DNA of 64,000 bases from an uncultured Pelagibacteraceae bacterium (GCA_902629285.1 CACOQN010000001.1:1-64000), one strand, 5' to 3'; positions 1 through 9,583 are shown, counted from the stretch's first letter. The notes: a model not told the origin generated them from the sequence alone. Program-made: numbers and translations.

Positions 1-2558
1 ACATATTTAATTTCAACTGTTACATCATCTGAGGGTTTAACGCCCTTCTCTATATCCATGACACTAATTAGTTCAGATCCAATTAATTTGAGATTTTTTC
101 TGTTAACATCATTAATAAATTGCAAAGGTAAAATTCCCATTCCAATTAAGTTAGATCTGTGAATTCTCTCAAAACTCTCAGCTATAACTGCCTTAATTCC
201 TAATAACTTTGTCCCTTTAGCTGCCCAATCTCTAGATGATCCAGTTCCATATTCTTTACCTCCGATCACAACTAAATCTGTTCCTCGTTTTTTATATTCG
301 ACTACGGCATCATAAATCGGAATAACTTTTTCTTCTGGATATAATTTTGTAAAACCACCTTCTGTACCTGCCGCCATTTCATTTCTTATTCTTATATTTG
401 CAAAAGTTCCTCTCATCATAACTTCATGATTGCCTCTTCTTGAACCATAAGAGTTGTAATCCTTTGGTAAAATTTGGTGTTCCATAAAATATTCACCAGT
501 TGGACTATCTTTTTGAATACTACCTGCTGGTGATATATGATCAGTAGTAACCATATCACCTAAAATTAATAATGGTCTTGCATCTTTAATTTCTTTAAAT
601 CCCTCTGGTTCATCAGGTAAAGAATCAAAGAAAGGAGGTTTTTTTACATACGTAGAACCTTCATCCCAATTATAAATACTACTTTTGTCAGTTTTAATTT
701 TTTGCCATTGAGTTGGGCCTTCAGAAACATTTGAATATCTCTGTATAAACATTTCTGCATTAAGCGAATGTTTTAAAGTATCTTCTATCTCTTTATTTGA
801 GGGCCAAATATCTTTTAAAAATATATCTTTACCATCTTTATCTTTTCCTAATGCATCTCTATATAAATCAACTTCCATATGTCCAGCTATTGCATATGCT
901 ACTACTAGTGGCGGTGATGCTAGATAGTTTGCCTTAATGTGCGGTGAAATTCTTCCCTCAAAATTTCTATTACCTGATAAAACTGAAACTGCATAAATAT
1001 TTTCTTTTTGAATAGCTTCCACAATATTTTCTGGTAAAGGCCCTGAGTTTCCAATACACGTTGTACATCCATAACCAACTAAATTAAATCCTAATTGATC
1101 TAAATAAGTATTTAACCCAGCTTTTTCTAAGTAATCAGTTACTACTTGAGAGCCAGGAGCCAAAGAAGTTTTTACCCAAGGCTTTACTTGCAACCCTTTT
1201 TCAATTGCTTTTTTTGCAAGAAGTCCTGCACCAATTAATACGTTTGGGTTGGAGGTATTTGTACAAGAGGTAATTGCTGCAATCAATATTGATCCATCCT
1301 TGATATTAAAATCTGTGTCAGTTACTTTTGAAACTGATTTTTCATTTTTATTTGTGGCTTCGTACATAACTTTTTTGAATGAATTAGGGGCATCAGTCAA
1401 AAGAACTTTATCTTGTGGTCTTTTGGGACCTGAAATAGTTGGAACCACAGTAGACATATCTAAAGATATAATGTCGGTAAATTCTATATCATTACTTGCC
1501 CACAATCCTTGTTCTTTAGCGTAGTTTTCAACAATATTTACTGTGTGTTGATCTCTTCCTGAAAATTTCAAATACTTTAATGTTTCTTCATCTATAGGAA
1601 AAAAACCACATGTTGCTCCATATTCTGGTGCCATATTTGCAATGGTTGCTCTATCCGCAAGAGTTAAATTTTTTAAACCTTCTCCATAAAACTCAACAAA
1701 CTTACCAACTACTCCTTTGTCTCTTAACATTTTAACTACAGTTAAAACTAGATCAGTTGCAGTTGTTCCCTCTGGCATTTTATTTTTCATCTCAAAGCCA
1801 ATAACCTCAGGTATTAACATTGATATTGGCTGACCTAACATTCCTGCTTCAGCCTCTATTCCACCAACACCCCATCCTAAAACTGATAAACCATTTACCA
1901 TTGTCGTATGACTGTCTGTTCCAACTAAAGTATCTGGAAAAAGATATTTATCTCCTTTAAACTGTTCTGACCAAACAACTTTAGATAAATACTCTAAATT
2001 AACTTGATGACAAATTCCTGTACCAGGTGGGACTATTCTAAAATTATTAAAAGCTTGTTGTCCCCATTTTAAAAACGAATATCTCTCCCCATTTCTTTTA
2101 AATTCTATATCTACATTTTTTTCAAAAGAATCTGGTTCAGCAGATTGATCAACTTGAACAGAGTGGTCAATTACAAGATCTACAGCTGATAATGGATTAA
2201 TAGTATTTGGATCCTTATTTTTTTCTTTCACAGCCTCTCTCATTGCTGCAAGGTCTGCAACAGCAGGAATTCCTGTATAATCTTGAAGTAAAACTCTTGC
2301 AGGTCGATAAGCAATCTCTGTTTTGGATTTTTTTGTTTTAAGCCAATTTTTAATAGCTTCAATTTGAGTTTTAGTAACACTTAAATCATCCTCATACCTA
2401 AGTAAATTTTCAAGCAAAACTTTTAAAGATTTAGGTAATTTCTGTATACCTTCTAAACCATTTTTTTCAGCTTCAACTAAAGAGAAAAATTTATAATGCT
2501 TATTGTTTATAGAAATATTTTTAAGTGAATTGTAAGAATTTTTATTTCCTGGGGTCAT
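1..2558 (-). CDS. acnA: aconitate hydratase (aconitase A), 3'-truncated by window edge
   Basis: Interconverts citrate and isocitrate in the TCA cycle with a [4Fe-4S] cluster. The frame is open from an ATG at 2558 to the left edge, about 852 codons. The AcnA family is about 890 residues, so roughly 40 C-terminal residues lie outside. Visible motifs are SCTNTSNP (first cluster cysteine) and GYGCTTCIGNSGPL near 1035-1080 (the other two cluster cysteines), plus the C-terminal swivel-domain serine region GTGSSRDWAAKG. The start lies 1 nt past the stop of the LysE gene (TAATATG), so it is probably translationally coupled and last in a csaA-lysE-acnA operon. It is truncated only by the window, not broken. 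Confidence 0.96.
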   Translation of the reverse strand, partial: MTPGNKNSYNSLKNISINNKHYKFFSLVEAEKNGLEGIQKLPKSLKVLLENLLRYEDDLSVTKTQIEAIKNWLKTKKSKTEIAYRPARVLLQDYTGIPAVADLAAMREAVKEKNKDPNTINPLSAVDLVIDHSVQVDQSAEPDSFEKNVDIEFKRNGERYSFLKWGQQAFNNFRIVPPGTGICHQVNLEYLSKVVWSEQFKGDKYLFPDTLVGTDSHTTMVNGLSVLGWGVGGIEAEAGMLGQPISMLIPEVIGFEMKNKMPEGTTATDLVLTVVKMLRDKGVVGKFVEFYGEGLKNLTLADRATIANMAPEYGATCGFFPIDEETLKYLKFSGRDQHTVNIVENYAKEQGLWASNDIEFTDIISLDMSTVVPTISGPKRPQDKVLLTDAPNSFKKVMYEATNKNEKSVSKVTDTDFNIKDGSILIAAITSCTNTSNPNVLIGAGLLAKKAIEKGLQVKPWVKTSLAPGSQVVTDYLEKAGLNTYLDQLGFNLVGYGCTTCIGNSGPLPENIVEAIQKENIYAVSVLSGNRNFEGRISPHIKANYLASPPLVVAYAIAGHMEVDLYRDALGKDKDGKDIFLKDIWPSNKEIEDTLKHSLNAEMFIQRYSNVSEGPTQWQKIKTDKSSIYNWDEGSTYVKKPPFFDSLPDEPEGFKEIKDARPLLILGDMVTTDHISPAGSIQKDSPTGEYFMEHQILPKDYNSYGSRRGNHEVMMRGTFANIRIRNEMAAGTEGGFTKLYPEEKVIPIYDAVVEYKKRGTDLVVIGGKEYGTGSSRDWAAKGTKLLGIKAVIAESFERIHRSNLIGMGILPLQFINDVNRKNLKLIGSELISVMDIEKGVKPSDDVTVEIKY

Positions 2559-2559
2559 A

Positions 2560-3153
2560 TTATAAATAAAATGTTACTATGCTTAACAAAAGCAGCAGTG
2601 ACATAGCATAATTAAAATAATTAATAAATTTCTGATTTGTCGCGAATTTCCTTAAAAATTTACCTAAAAAGGTCCATAGAGTGATGCTAGTTACTGAAAC
2701 TAGTAAAGCCAATATAATAATTTGAGTCGTATAATTTACAAAATTCTCCCCTGGGTTAATATATGTAGAAACAACAATTATTGAAGCAATCACTGCCTTA
2801 GGGTTTAGAAATTGAAAAATAAATGTCTCAATAAATCTGACTGGATTTTTATTTTTATTTTCATGATTTTGTGAGTTTGAAAATGATATTTTGTAGGCTA
2901 AATAAATTAAAAATAATGTACCTAAGTATTTTAATATTTCTTGAATTAATGGATAAAGTTTAAATATATTAATTAATCCTAAAGCTAAACATAATAAAAG
3001 AAAAGGGAAACCTAAAGTGACACCCATAATATGAGGCATAGTTTTTTTTATTCCGAAATTAAATCCTGAATAAAATGCTACGAAATTATTTGGACCTGGA
3101 GTAAAGGCAGCTACAATTCCAAATAATGTTATCGATATGATTTCTGGGTGCAT
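2560..3153 (-). CDS. LysE/RhtB-family amino-acid exporter
   Basis: A 197-residue hydrophobic protein with about six membrane segments. It carries the LysE/RhtB N-terminal signature TPGPNN (about residues 18-23) and then a conserved FG-K segment. The family exports amino acids or derivatives such as lysine, homoserine and threonine; the substrate here cannot be read from sequence. It lies between a CsaA-like gene (2 nt away) and aconitase (1 nt away), so it should be co-transcribed with both. A second, divergent LysE-type gene lies at 63249-63863. Confidence 0.88.
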   Translation of the reverse strand: MHPEIISITLFGIVAAFTPGPNNFVAFYSGFNFGIKKTMPHIMGVTLGFPFLLLCLALGLINIFKLYPLIQEILKYLGTLFLIYLAYKISFSNSQNHENKNKNPVRFIETFIFQFLNPKAVIASIIVVSTYINPGENFVNYTTQIIILALLVSVTSITLWTFLGKFLRKFATNQKFINYFNYAMSLLLLLSIVTFYL

Positions 3154-3155
3154 TT

Positions 3156-3497
3156 TTATGCTATAGGCAACCCATCCTCTGATTTTTGTGATGGGTGAAC
3201 CAATATTACTTTTCCTTCCTTGTCAATTGACCCAAGAATAAGTACTTGAGAAACCACACCAGCTATATTTTTTTCTGGAAAATTACAAACACCTATTACT
3301 TGTTTTCCTTTAAGATTTTCTTCATTATAATAATGTGTAATTTGGGCAGAAGATTGTCTAATTCCAATTTCTTTTCCAAAATCTACTTCAATAACTAAAG
3401 AGGGTTTTCTTGCTTTTTCATTTTTTTTTACAGAAATTACTGTACCAACTCTAATATCGATTTTATCAAAAATATCGTAGGTAATTTGTTCTTTCAT
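3156..3497 (-). CDS. csaA: CsaA-like tRNA-binding-domain protein
   Basis: A 113-residue stand-alone tRNA-binding (OB-fold) domain, the usual CsaA length. Typical features are DIRVGTV near residue 15, the SAQIT segment in the middle and the GSIDKEGKVILVHP-type C-terminus. CsaA proteins are dimeric and have been described as secretion-related chaperones; related domains occur on methionyl- and phenylalanyl-tRNA synthetases. It is first of a three-gene unit with the LysE exporter and aconitase, and is divergent from the ArgE-like gene with only 27 nt between the starts. The family call is firm; the cellular role is not. Confidence 0.85.
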   Translation of the reverse strand: MKEQITYDIFDKIDIRVGTVISVKKNEKARKPSLVIEVDFGKEIGIRQSSAQITHYYNEENLKGKQVIGVCNFPEKNIAGVVSQVLILGSIDKEGKVILVHPSQKSEDGLPIA

Positions 3498-3524
3498 ATA
3501 TTTAATATATAATGGAAGAAAATT

Positions 3525-4715
3525 ATGAGTACAGAAAATAATTCAAATCTTTTATTCAAAACCTCAATTAAAATATTAACTGACCTAATTAGTTTTAAGA
3601 CAATTTCAGGCCAAGATAATAATTCTTTAATTGATTATTGTGATAAAATTTTAATAGGTTTAGGTGCTACATCTTTTAGGACATTTGATGATGATAAAAA
3701 AAGAGTAAATTTATTTGCGACCATTAAAGCAAAAAACTCTAGTAACAAAAAACCAATAATCTTATCAGGACATACGGATGTAGTTCCAGTGTCAAATGGA
3801 TGGTCTACAGATCCATTTGAAGCAACAATTATTAATAATAAACTTTATGGGAGAGGATCTTGTGATATGAAAGGTTTCATTGCTTGTGCTTTAGCATTTG
3901 CTCCTATTTTTTCAAAATCAAATCTTGATAGAGATATTCATTTTTCGTTCACATTTGACGAGGAGACTGCCTGCCAAGGTGCGCCTATACTTATTGAGGA
4001 GTTAAAAAGACGAAATATCAAAGAGGGAATTTGTATTGTTGGCGAACCAACAAATATGAAAATTATTGATGCTCATAAAGGTTGTTATGAGTACACTACT
4101 TATTTTAAAGGTTTAGCTGGTCATAGTTCAGCGCCTCACAAAGGTGTGAGTGCAGTTGAGTATGCATCAAGATATGTAAGTAAATTGATTGAGTTGAGAG
4201 AAAAACTTAAGGAAAGATCACCGAAAGATTCAATATTTGATCCTCCTCATTCTACTTTATCAATTGGAGGTATATTTGGTGGAATAGCTCATAATGTAAT
4301 TGCAGATAAATGTCATGTTAATTGGGAGACAAGACCAGTAGTGAAAGAAGATGCAGTTTTTCTAAACAAAGAGTTAGATAAATATGCAAATGAAGTTTTG
4401 TTACCAGAAATGAAAAAAATTTTTCCAAATTCCTCAATTGAAAAAAAAATAATTGGAGAGATAGTTGGTTTTGATAGAGATGAGAAATCAGATGCATGTG
4501 AGTTAATATCTAGCTTGACTGGAGATAATTCACGGCAAGTAGTTTCGTTTGGAACTGAAGCAGGTTTATTTCAAGAAATTGGAATTAGCACTGTTGTGTG
4601 TGGTCCTGGATCAATTGAACAAGCTCACAAAATTGACGAATTTATAGTCTTAGATGAACTTAAAAAATGTCTAAAACTACTCGAAGGTATAAAAACAAAA
4701 TCTATTCTGAATTAA
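3525..4715 (+). CDS. argE: acetylornithine deacetylase (ArgE/M20 family)
   Basis: A 396-residue M20 zinc amidohydrolase. Zinc ligands and catalytic residues are visible: GHTDVVP (H83, D85), GRGSCDMKG (D114), DEE (E146/E147), the GEPT motif, and a late histidine in EQAHKIDEF. The family includes acetylornithine deacetylase, succinyl-diaminopimelate desuccinylase and other N-acyl amino-acid deacylases. ArgE is the closest pattern, through GHTDVVPVxxxxW and the EQAHxxDE C-terminus. It is a single-gene unit on this strand, divergent from csaA and closed by a terminator. In SAR11-type genomes such a protein could serve catabolic deacylation rather than arginine synthesis. Confidence 0.85.
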   Translation: MSTENNSNLLFKTSIKILTDLISFKTISGQDNNSLIDYCDKILIGLGATSFRTFDDDKKRVNLFATIKAKNSSNKKPIILSGHTDVVPVSNGWSTDPFEATIINNKLYGRGSCDMKGFIACALAFAPIFSKSNLDRDIHFSFTFDEETACQGAPILIEELKRRNIKEGICIVGEPTNMKIIDAHKGCYEYTTYFKGLAGHSSAPHKGVSAVEYASRYVSKLIELREKLKERSPKDSIFDPPHSTLSIGGIFGGIAHNVIADKCHVNWETRPVVKEDAVFLNKELDKYANEVLLPEMKKIFPNSSIEKKIIGEIVGFDRDEKSDACELISSLTGDNSRQVVSFGTEAGLFQEIGISTVVCGPGSIEQAHKIDEFIVLDELKKCLKLLEGIKTKSILN

Positions 4716-4755
4716 AAAAAAAGCCCATCACATTAATGTAATGGGCTTTTTTATA
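4714..4755. terminator. bidirectional intrinsic terminator between argE and the NCS1 permease
   Basis: A near-perfect inverted repeat at 4723-4746 (GCCCAT...ATGGGC arms continuing into ACATT/AATGT with one mismatch) is flanked by an A-tract on the left and a T-tract on the right. It therefore works as an intrinsic terminator for both convergent genes, argE (+) and the permease (-). Confidence 0.88.
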
Positions 4756-4777
4756 ACTAACTTAAAGATTTAAAATG

Positions 4778-6226
4778 TTATCTTTTAGATATAGCTAAAT
4801 GAACAACAGCACCCAATGATGCTCCTATTATCCAAGCATATCCTCCTCCGCCACCTAAATTGGCGAAAAAATCACCTAAACCTAAAACTAGAATATTTGG
4901 CCAAACCGTTCCAACTGCAATATATCCTGATAGGATCCATGCTAAAATTGCTTTACGATTAAAACCACTATTATAATGATATTTTGCACTTGCACTATCA
5001 TCAAATAAAGCATCAACATCTAATTTTTCTTTTTTGATAATGTAGTAGTCTACAATCATAATACCAAAGACAGGAGCTAAAATGGCTCCAAGTGTATTTA
5101 CAAATGGAAATAATCCCATTTGTGTAATAACAGCGACCCACATACCACCAATTACAAAACCAAAACCAGCTGTAATTAATCCACCAATTCTAAAATTGAT
5201 TTTGCTAGGTATTAAATTAGCTAAGTCATATGCTGGGGGTATAAAGTTTGCAACCATATTAATACCAACAGTTGCAGCAAAAAAAGCAAATGCAGCAATT
5301 ATTGTTAATCCTAAGTTATCAACTTTAGCAACCATATCTGTAGGACTTGCAACATATTCACCAAAAATTGCGATTGTACCACCAGTAATCATTAAAGTAA
5401 TAAAAGAGAATAAAACTACATTTCCAACTAATCCCCATAGATTACCTTTTTTCATTTCATCTTCATTTTTTACAAATCGTGCAAAATCACCAAAATTAAT
5501 AACTACTGCAGCAAAATACCCAACCATGATTGAAAATACTGCTAAGAAAGCTCCAAAAGATCCGAGACCTTCAAAACCACCAGATCTTTCACCTCCAGAA
5601 AATATAGTTCCAACTTCAGAGAATAATCCTCCACCTGCTTTAGCCCATATAACTATCATTAACAATATCATTACAGCGTAAACTGCAGGACCTGCAAAGT
5701 TCAAGAAGCGTTTAACAAGATCTACACCTTGCCAAAATAAATAAACTTGGAATGCTGATACAAATATAAATGAAACCCACATTACACCTGTCATCCCAAG
5801 AAACATAACTTCACCTTCCATACCTGTAATTCCAGTAATTAAAAGTGCTACAGCAGTTGATGCTGCATAGGTTTGAGCTCCATACCAAAACATTGCAACA
5901 AGGCCTCTGGCCATTGCTGGAAAATTTGCTCCAAACACACCCATGCTGACACGAGCAAATACTGGATAAGGAATTCCATGTTTTACACTTGGTTTTCCTG
6001 ATAAGTTTACAAGCCACATTATAAAAAATCCTGCAAGAATAAGTGCTGCAAATACAGCCCAACCATTCAATCCTGACGCTAAAAACAATGATGCAGCTAA
6101 TGTATAACCAAATAAACTTTGAACATCATTTGCCCACACGTTAAAGATTTCAAACCAGCCCCAATTCTTTTTATTAGCTGGAGTCGGCGCTAAGTCAGAA
6201 TTATAGAGCTTCGACGATCTACTCAT
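4778..6226 (-). CDS. NCS1-family permease (nucleobase/allantoin/hydantoin type)
   Basis: A 482-residue protein with about 12 membrane segments. The N-terminus has the NCS1 pattern WGWFEIFNVWANDVQS, followed by VKHGIPYPVFARVSMGVFGANFPA, which marks the nucleobase:cation symporter-1 family (Mhp1, PucI, CodB). Known substrates are cytosine, purines, allantoin and hydantoins. Here it is last in an operon with a guanidinobutyrase-like ureohydrolase and an aldehyde dehydrogenase, so a guanidino compound or its precursor is a reasonable guess. The 158-nt spacer upstream ends in a strong ribosome site (AAGGAGAT, 6232-6239) well placed before the ATG. A terminator follows. Confidence 0.85.
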   Translation of the reverse strand: MSRSSKLYNSDLAPTPANKKNWGWFEIFNVWANDVQSLFGYTLAASLFLASGLNGWAVFAALILAGFFIMWLVNLSGKPSVKHGIPYPVFARVSMGVFGANFPAMARGLVAMFWYGAQTYAASTAVALLITGITGMEGEVMFLGMTGVMWVSFIFVSAFQVYLFWQGVDLVKRFLNFAGPAVYAVMILLMIVIWAKAGGGLFSEVGTIFSGGERSGGFEGLGSFGAFLAVFSIMVGYFAAVVINFGDFARFVKNEDEMKKGNLWGLVGNVVLFSFITLMITGGTIAIFGEYVASPTDMVAKVDNLGLTIIAAFAFFAATVGINMVANFIPPAYDLANLIPSKINFRIGGLITAGFGFVIGGMWVAVITQMGLFPFVNTLGAILAPVFGIMIVDYYIIKKEKLDVDALFDDSASAKYHYNSGFNRKAILAWILSGYIAVGTVWPNILVLGLGDFFANLGGGGGYAWIIGASLGAVVHLAISKR

Positions 6227-6384
6227 TTTGATCTCCTTTTTGTTATGGTTTAAAAAAATATAAACCTGTTATCTAATCTAGAATTTGGACAGTATTACTT
6301 TAAAATGTAGTGTAAATAAAATTAAAAGGATAAAACCTAAAATGAACGTAATAAAATTATTCTTTGATAATTTAGTAATTTAAA

Positions 6385-7821
6385 CTAATTACTCCATCCA
6401 CCAACCGCTTTTACTTCTAAAAACTCTTCTAGACCATGCTCACCAGCTTCGCGTCCTATTCCAGAGTGTTTGAATCCACCAAATGGTGCATCAACTGCAA
6501 TTCCTGCTCCATTAACATCCACCATTCCAGATCTTAACTTTCTAGCTACTCTATGAACTTTATTAGAATCTTGAGTTTGAATATAGTTTGTTAATCCATA
6601 AGTAGTATCATTGGCAATTTTAATAGCATCTTCTTCAGTTTCAAAAGGTATTACAGATAAAACAGGTCCAAAAATTTCTGTCCTTGCAACCTCCATATTG
6701 TTGTTAACATCTGCAAATACTGTTGGTTTAACAAAGTAACCCTTATCAAAACCTTCAGGTTTGCCAATACCTCCAGCAACCAATTTTGCACCCTCATCAA
6801 TACCTTTTTGTATTAATTTTTGAATTTTATTAAATTGGGTTTCAGAAATAACAGGTCCAATATGTTCACCTTCTTTTTTTGGATCACCTACCTCAAAACT
6901 TTCTGTATATTTTTTTAATCTCTCAATCGCTTCATTATACATTGACTTTTCAACCAACATTCTTGTCGGTGCATTACACGATTGTCCTGAATTTCTAAAA
7001 CATCTCAAAGCGCCTCTTTCAATGGCTTCAGGATCTGCGTCTTTAAAAATTATGTTTGCTCCTTTTCCACCTAACTCAAGACTTACCCTTTTAAAATCTT
7101 TAGCAGCGTTTTGAGAGATTAAAGCCCCAGCTCTTGTTGACCCTGTAAAAGAAATCATGTTGATATCTGGATGACTTGTCAATGCATCACCAGTTGTTGC
7201 TCCATCACCATTAACTAAATTAAATACTCCCTTTGGAAATTTTACTTCATCAATAATTTCAGCAAGTATCATAGATGATAAAGGTGCTAACTCTGATGGT
7301 TTTAAAACCATTGTACAACCTGCAGCAATTGCTGGCATAACTTTTAAACAAACTTGATTCATTGGCCAATTCCAAGGGGTAATTAATGCACAAACTCCTT
7401 TTGGTTCATAAATTAGCCTTTGGTTAGGAGCATGATCCCCTAATGGTTTTTCAAATTCAAAATTTTTTAAATATCTGATAAATGATTTAATATGGCTTGC
7501 TCCTGTCCCAGCCTGCAATTTCGATGCAAAGTCTTTTGGAGCGCCCATTTCAAGAGTTATAGCCTCTGCAATATCTGCCCATCTTTTTTTATAATTTTCA
7601 TATAATTTTTCTAGTAATCCAATTCTCTCATCTTTGGAAGAAAAAGCCCAGGACTCATAAGCGTCCTTTGCTGCATTAACAGCAAGATCAATATCAGCTT
7701 TATTTCCTAATGTAATTACTGCACAATTTTCTTCAGTGGCAGGATCAATTACTTTAATTTCTTCAGAGCTATTTGGTTTAATCCATTCTCCATTAATATA
7801 AAAATTCTTTTTATCTAGCAT
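6385..7821 (-). CDS. NAD(P)-dependent aldehyde dehydrogenase
   Basis: A 478-residue ALDH-superfamily enzyme. It has TPWNWPMNQ (cofactor/active-site Asn region), FTGSTRAG, the glutamate motif LELGGKGANI and the catalytic cysteine in NSGQSCNAPTRM, ending in the usual EVKAV segment. It is a close paralogue of the gene at 20844-22274, with the same MLDKxxFYINGxW start and the same NSGQSCxAPTRM motif. It sits 20 nt after a guanidinobutyrase-like ureohydrolase. One fitting role is oxidation of 4-guanidinobutyraldehyde (from agmatine or arginine) to 4-guanidinobutyrate, the substrate of its neighbour. The true aldehyde is unproven. Confidence 0.88.
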   Translation of the reverse strand: MLDKKNFYINGEWIKPNSSEEIKVIDPATEENCAVITLGNKADIDLAVNAAKDAYESWAFSSKDERIGLLEKLYENYKKRWADIAEAITLEMGAPKDFASKLQAGTGASHIKSFIRYLKNFEFEKPLGDHAPNQRLIYEPKGVCALITPWNWPMNQVCLKVMPAIAAGCTMVLKPSELAPLSSMILAEIIDEVKFPKGVFNLVNGDGATTGDALTSHPDINMISFTGSTRAGALISQNAAKDFKRVSLELGGKGANIIFKDADPEAIERGALRCFRNSGQSCNAPTRMLVEKSMYNEAIERLKKYTESFEVGDPKKEGEHIGPVISETQFNKIQKLIQKGIDEGAKLVAGGIGKPEGFDKGYFVKPTVFADVNNNMEVARTEIFGPVLSVIPFETEEDAIKIANDTTYGLTNYIQTQDSNKVHRVARKLRSGMVDVNGAGIAVDAPFGGFKHSGIGREAGEHGLEEFLEVKAVGGWSN

Positions 7822-7841
7822 TTTATAAAGTTATCCTTTCT

Positions 7842-8801
7842 TTATGTTTTTGCAAATAAATTTGTTAATTCATAAACAATAGTTGCTGCTGCTAAAGAGG
7901 TTACCTCGGCATGATCGTATGCAGGTGAAACTTCAACTACATCTGCAGAAACTAAATTTAAACCAGATAAACCTCTTAAAACATTTACCATTTCTCTAGA
8001 AGTCATACCTGCAATTTCTGGTGTACCAGTGCCTGGAGCAAATGCAGGATCTAGAACATCTATATCTATTGATAGATATAATGGATTGTCTCCAACTCTT
8101 TTTCTAATTCTTTCTGCTATTTTATCAGTTCCCTCTGTTTGAAATTCATCACAATGAATTATTTTAAAACCAAAACTTTCATCATTTTTTATGTCATCTC
8201 TACTATAAAGTGGACCTCGAATTCCAACATGCATAGAAGCATTATCTAAAAACAAGCCTTCTTCTCGAGCTCTTCTAAATGGAGTTCCGTGAGTATAAGG
8301 AGCACCAAAATATGTATCCCAAGTATCTAGGTGAGCATCAAAATGAACTAAAGATACTGGGCCATTATTTTTTTTATTGATTGCTCTTAATAAAGGTACT
8401 GCAATAGTATGATCTCCTCCTAAGCTAATAATTCCTCCAACTCTCTTTAGTAAATCTGTTGCACCCACCTCTATTTGTTTAATTGCCTCATCAATACTAA
8501 ACGGGTTGCAAGCAATATCGCCAGCATCAGCAACTTGCTGAATTTGAAATGGTTCAACATCATAATTCGGATGATAATTAGTTCTTAAATGCCTGGATGC
8601 TTGTCTTATACTTTGAGGACCAAATCGTGCGCCAGGTCTATAACTTGTACCGGAATCAAAAGGAATTCCAACAATTGCAACGTCACAACTTTCTACATCT
8701 CTTAGTTCAGGAAGTCTTGCGAAAGTACTCGGGCCAGCAAATCTTGGAACTTTAGTTCCGCTAACTGGTTGAATTGGATTTTTGTTTCTTTCTTTTTTCA
8801 T
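7842..8801 (-). CDS. ureohydrolase (agmatinase family, guanidinobutyrase-like)
   Basis: A 319-residue arginase/agmatinase-family enzyme that cleaves urea from a guanidino compound. The binuclear manganese ligands are complete: GGDH (H131), DAHLD (D155, H157, D159) and SIDIDVLDP (D246, D248). The loop DTYFGAPYTHGTPFRRA (160-176) resembles 4-guanidinobutyrase/3-guanidinopropionase (GbuA/GpuA) more than arginase. It is the first gene of a minus-strand operon with an aldehyde dehydrogenase and an NCS1 permease. Expected products are urea plus GABA or another amino acid. No urease is seen in the window. The exact substrate is an inference. Confidence 0.88.
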   Translation of the reverse strand: MKKERNKNPIQPVSGTKVPRFAGPSTFARLPELRDVESCDVAIVGIPFDSGTSYRPGARFGPQSIRQASRHLRTNYHPNYDVEPFQIQQVADAGDIACNPFSIDEAIKQIEVGATDLLKRVGGIISLGGDHTIAVPLLRAINKKNNGPVSLVHFDAHLDTWDTYFGAPYTHGTPFRRAREEGLFLDNASMHVGIRGPLYSRDDIKNDESFGFKIIHCDEFQTEGTDKIAERIRKRVGDNPLYLSIDIDVLDPAFAPGTGTPEIAGMTSREMVNVLRGLSGLNLVSADVVEVSPAYDHAEVTSLAAATIVYELTNLFAKT

Positions 8802-8815
8802 TTTTTAATAATCTA

Positions 8816-8829
8816 AGATAATATTATCT
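8816..8829. promoter_or_regulatory. 14-bp perfect palindrome in divergent promoter region
   Basis: AGATAATATTATCT reads the same on both strands. It sits in the 53-nt gap between the divergent ureohydrolase and metallopeptidase genes, a position expected for an operator or overlapping -10 elements. AT-rich palindromes arise easily by chance in this genome, so the call is weak. Confidence 0.3.
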
Positions 8830-8854
8830 CATCTAATTCGTCTATAATAATTTA

Positions 8855-9583
8855 ATGAAAATTTTATTTTTATTTATTCTTATTTTTCATATTTCGCATG
8901 TAAATGCTGATGAAATTTATAATCTGATAAAAATTCCAAATTTAGAAATTTATAAATTAAAAAACAATAATAATATTCGTTATTTGAGTGCCAAAGGTAA
9001 TTTTAAAATTGGTGTAAATAAGAACATTTCTTGCGATAAGGTTAATATAAATAATTTAAATTCAAAATTTCCTTTAATTGAAAAAAATCTTAATCGATAT
9101 AATTCTAATTTTCTTAATAAGATAAAATTAAAATATATTGTATTTTGTGAAAATTTATTCATCTCTGAAATTAACACTGGGGGAATACCTGATAATAAAA
9201 ACAGGACATTAATTTTAGATATTAATTTTAATAAAAAATATTTTGAAAGAATGATTCATCATGAAATTTTTCATATGATTCAAAACACTCACATTCAATA
9301 TTTTGATGAGAATAAATTTTCTTCTTTTAATCTAACATCATTTAATTATGCTGGATGTTCAACTTGTTCTGATAGATTAAATTTAGATCTATATGAAAAC
9401 ACTAATGGTTTTTTAACAGAATATTCTAAATCTATCCCATCTGAAGATATGGCAGAAATTTTTTCTTTTTTAATGACTGATAAGGGAACAATTGAAGATA
9501 AAATTAATAGTGACAAAATTCTTAATAACAAGGTGAATTTTATAAAATTAAACTTAGCTAAAATAGATAAAAATATTTTATGA
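8855..9583 (+). CDS. secreted putative zinc metallopeptidase (HExxH)
   Basis: A 242-residue protein with a signal peptide at about 1-18 (hydrophobic core then VNA|DE). The zinc motif HEIFH lies at 136-140. Further on is the pattern GFLTEY...SEDMAE (185-201), where E197 or E201 could be the third zinc ligand, as in gluzincin-like putative metallopeptidases with a late EDxAE motif. The body is rich in Asn/Lys/Ile and I do not recognise a named family. Its stop overlaps the next start (ATGA, 9580-9583), a membrane-anchored prolyl isomerase, which suggests joint work in the periplasm. An active peptidase is plausible but not demonstrated. Confidence 0.72.
   Translation: MKILFLFILIFHISHVNADEIYNLIKIPNLEIYKLKNNNNIRYLSAKGNFKIGVNKNISCDKVNINNLNSKFPLIEKNLNRYNSNFLNKIKLKYIVFCENLFISEINTGGIPDNKNRTLILDINFNKKYFERMIHHEIFHMIQNTHIQYFDENKFSSFNLTSFNYAGCSTCSDRLNLDLYENTNGFLTEYSKSIPSEDMAEIFSFLMTDKGTIEDKINSDKILNNKVNFIKLNLAKIDKNIL

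Noticed and set aside
1249-1524. 91-codon plus-strand frame at the left end
   Set aside because: Antisense to aconitase, which is open through this stretch with all family motifs in place.
5082-5681. 199-codon plus-strand frame
   Set aside because: Lies wholly antisense to the NCS1 permease; its Pro/Lys/Ile-rich product looks like a reverse-strand shadow of hydrophobic codons, with no family features or ribosome site.
6227-6384. Riboswitch in the 158-nt spacer before the NCS1 permease
   Set aside because: I could find no stable GC-containing stems or a terminator/anti-terminator pair; apart from the strong ribosome site the spacer is plain AT-rich sequence.
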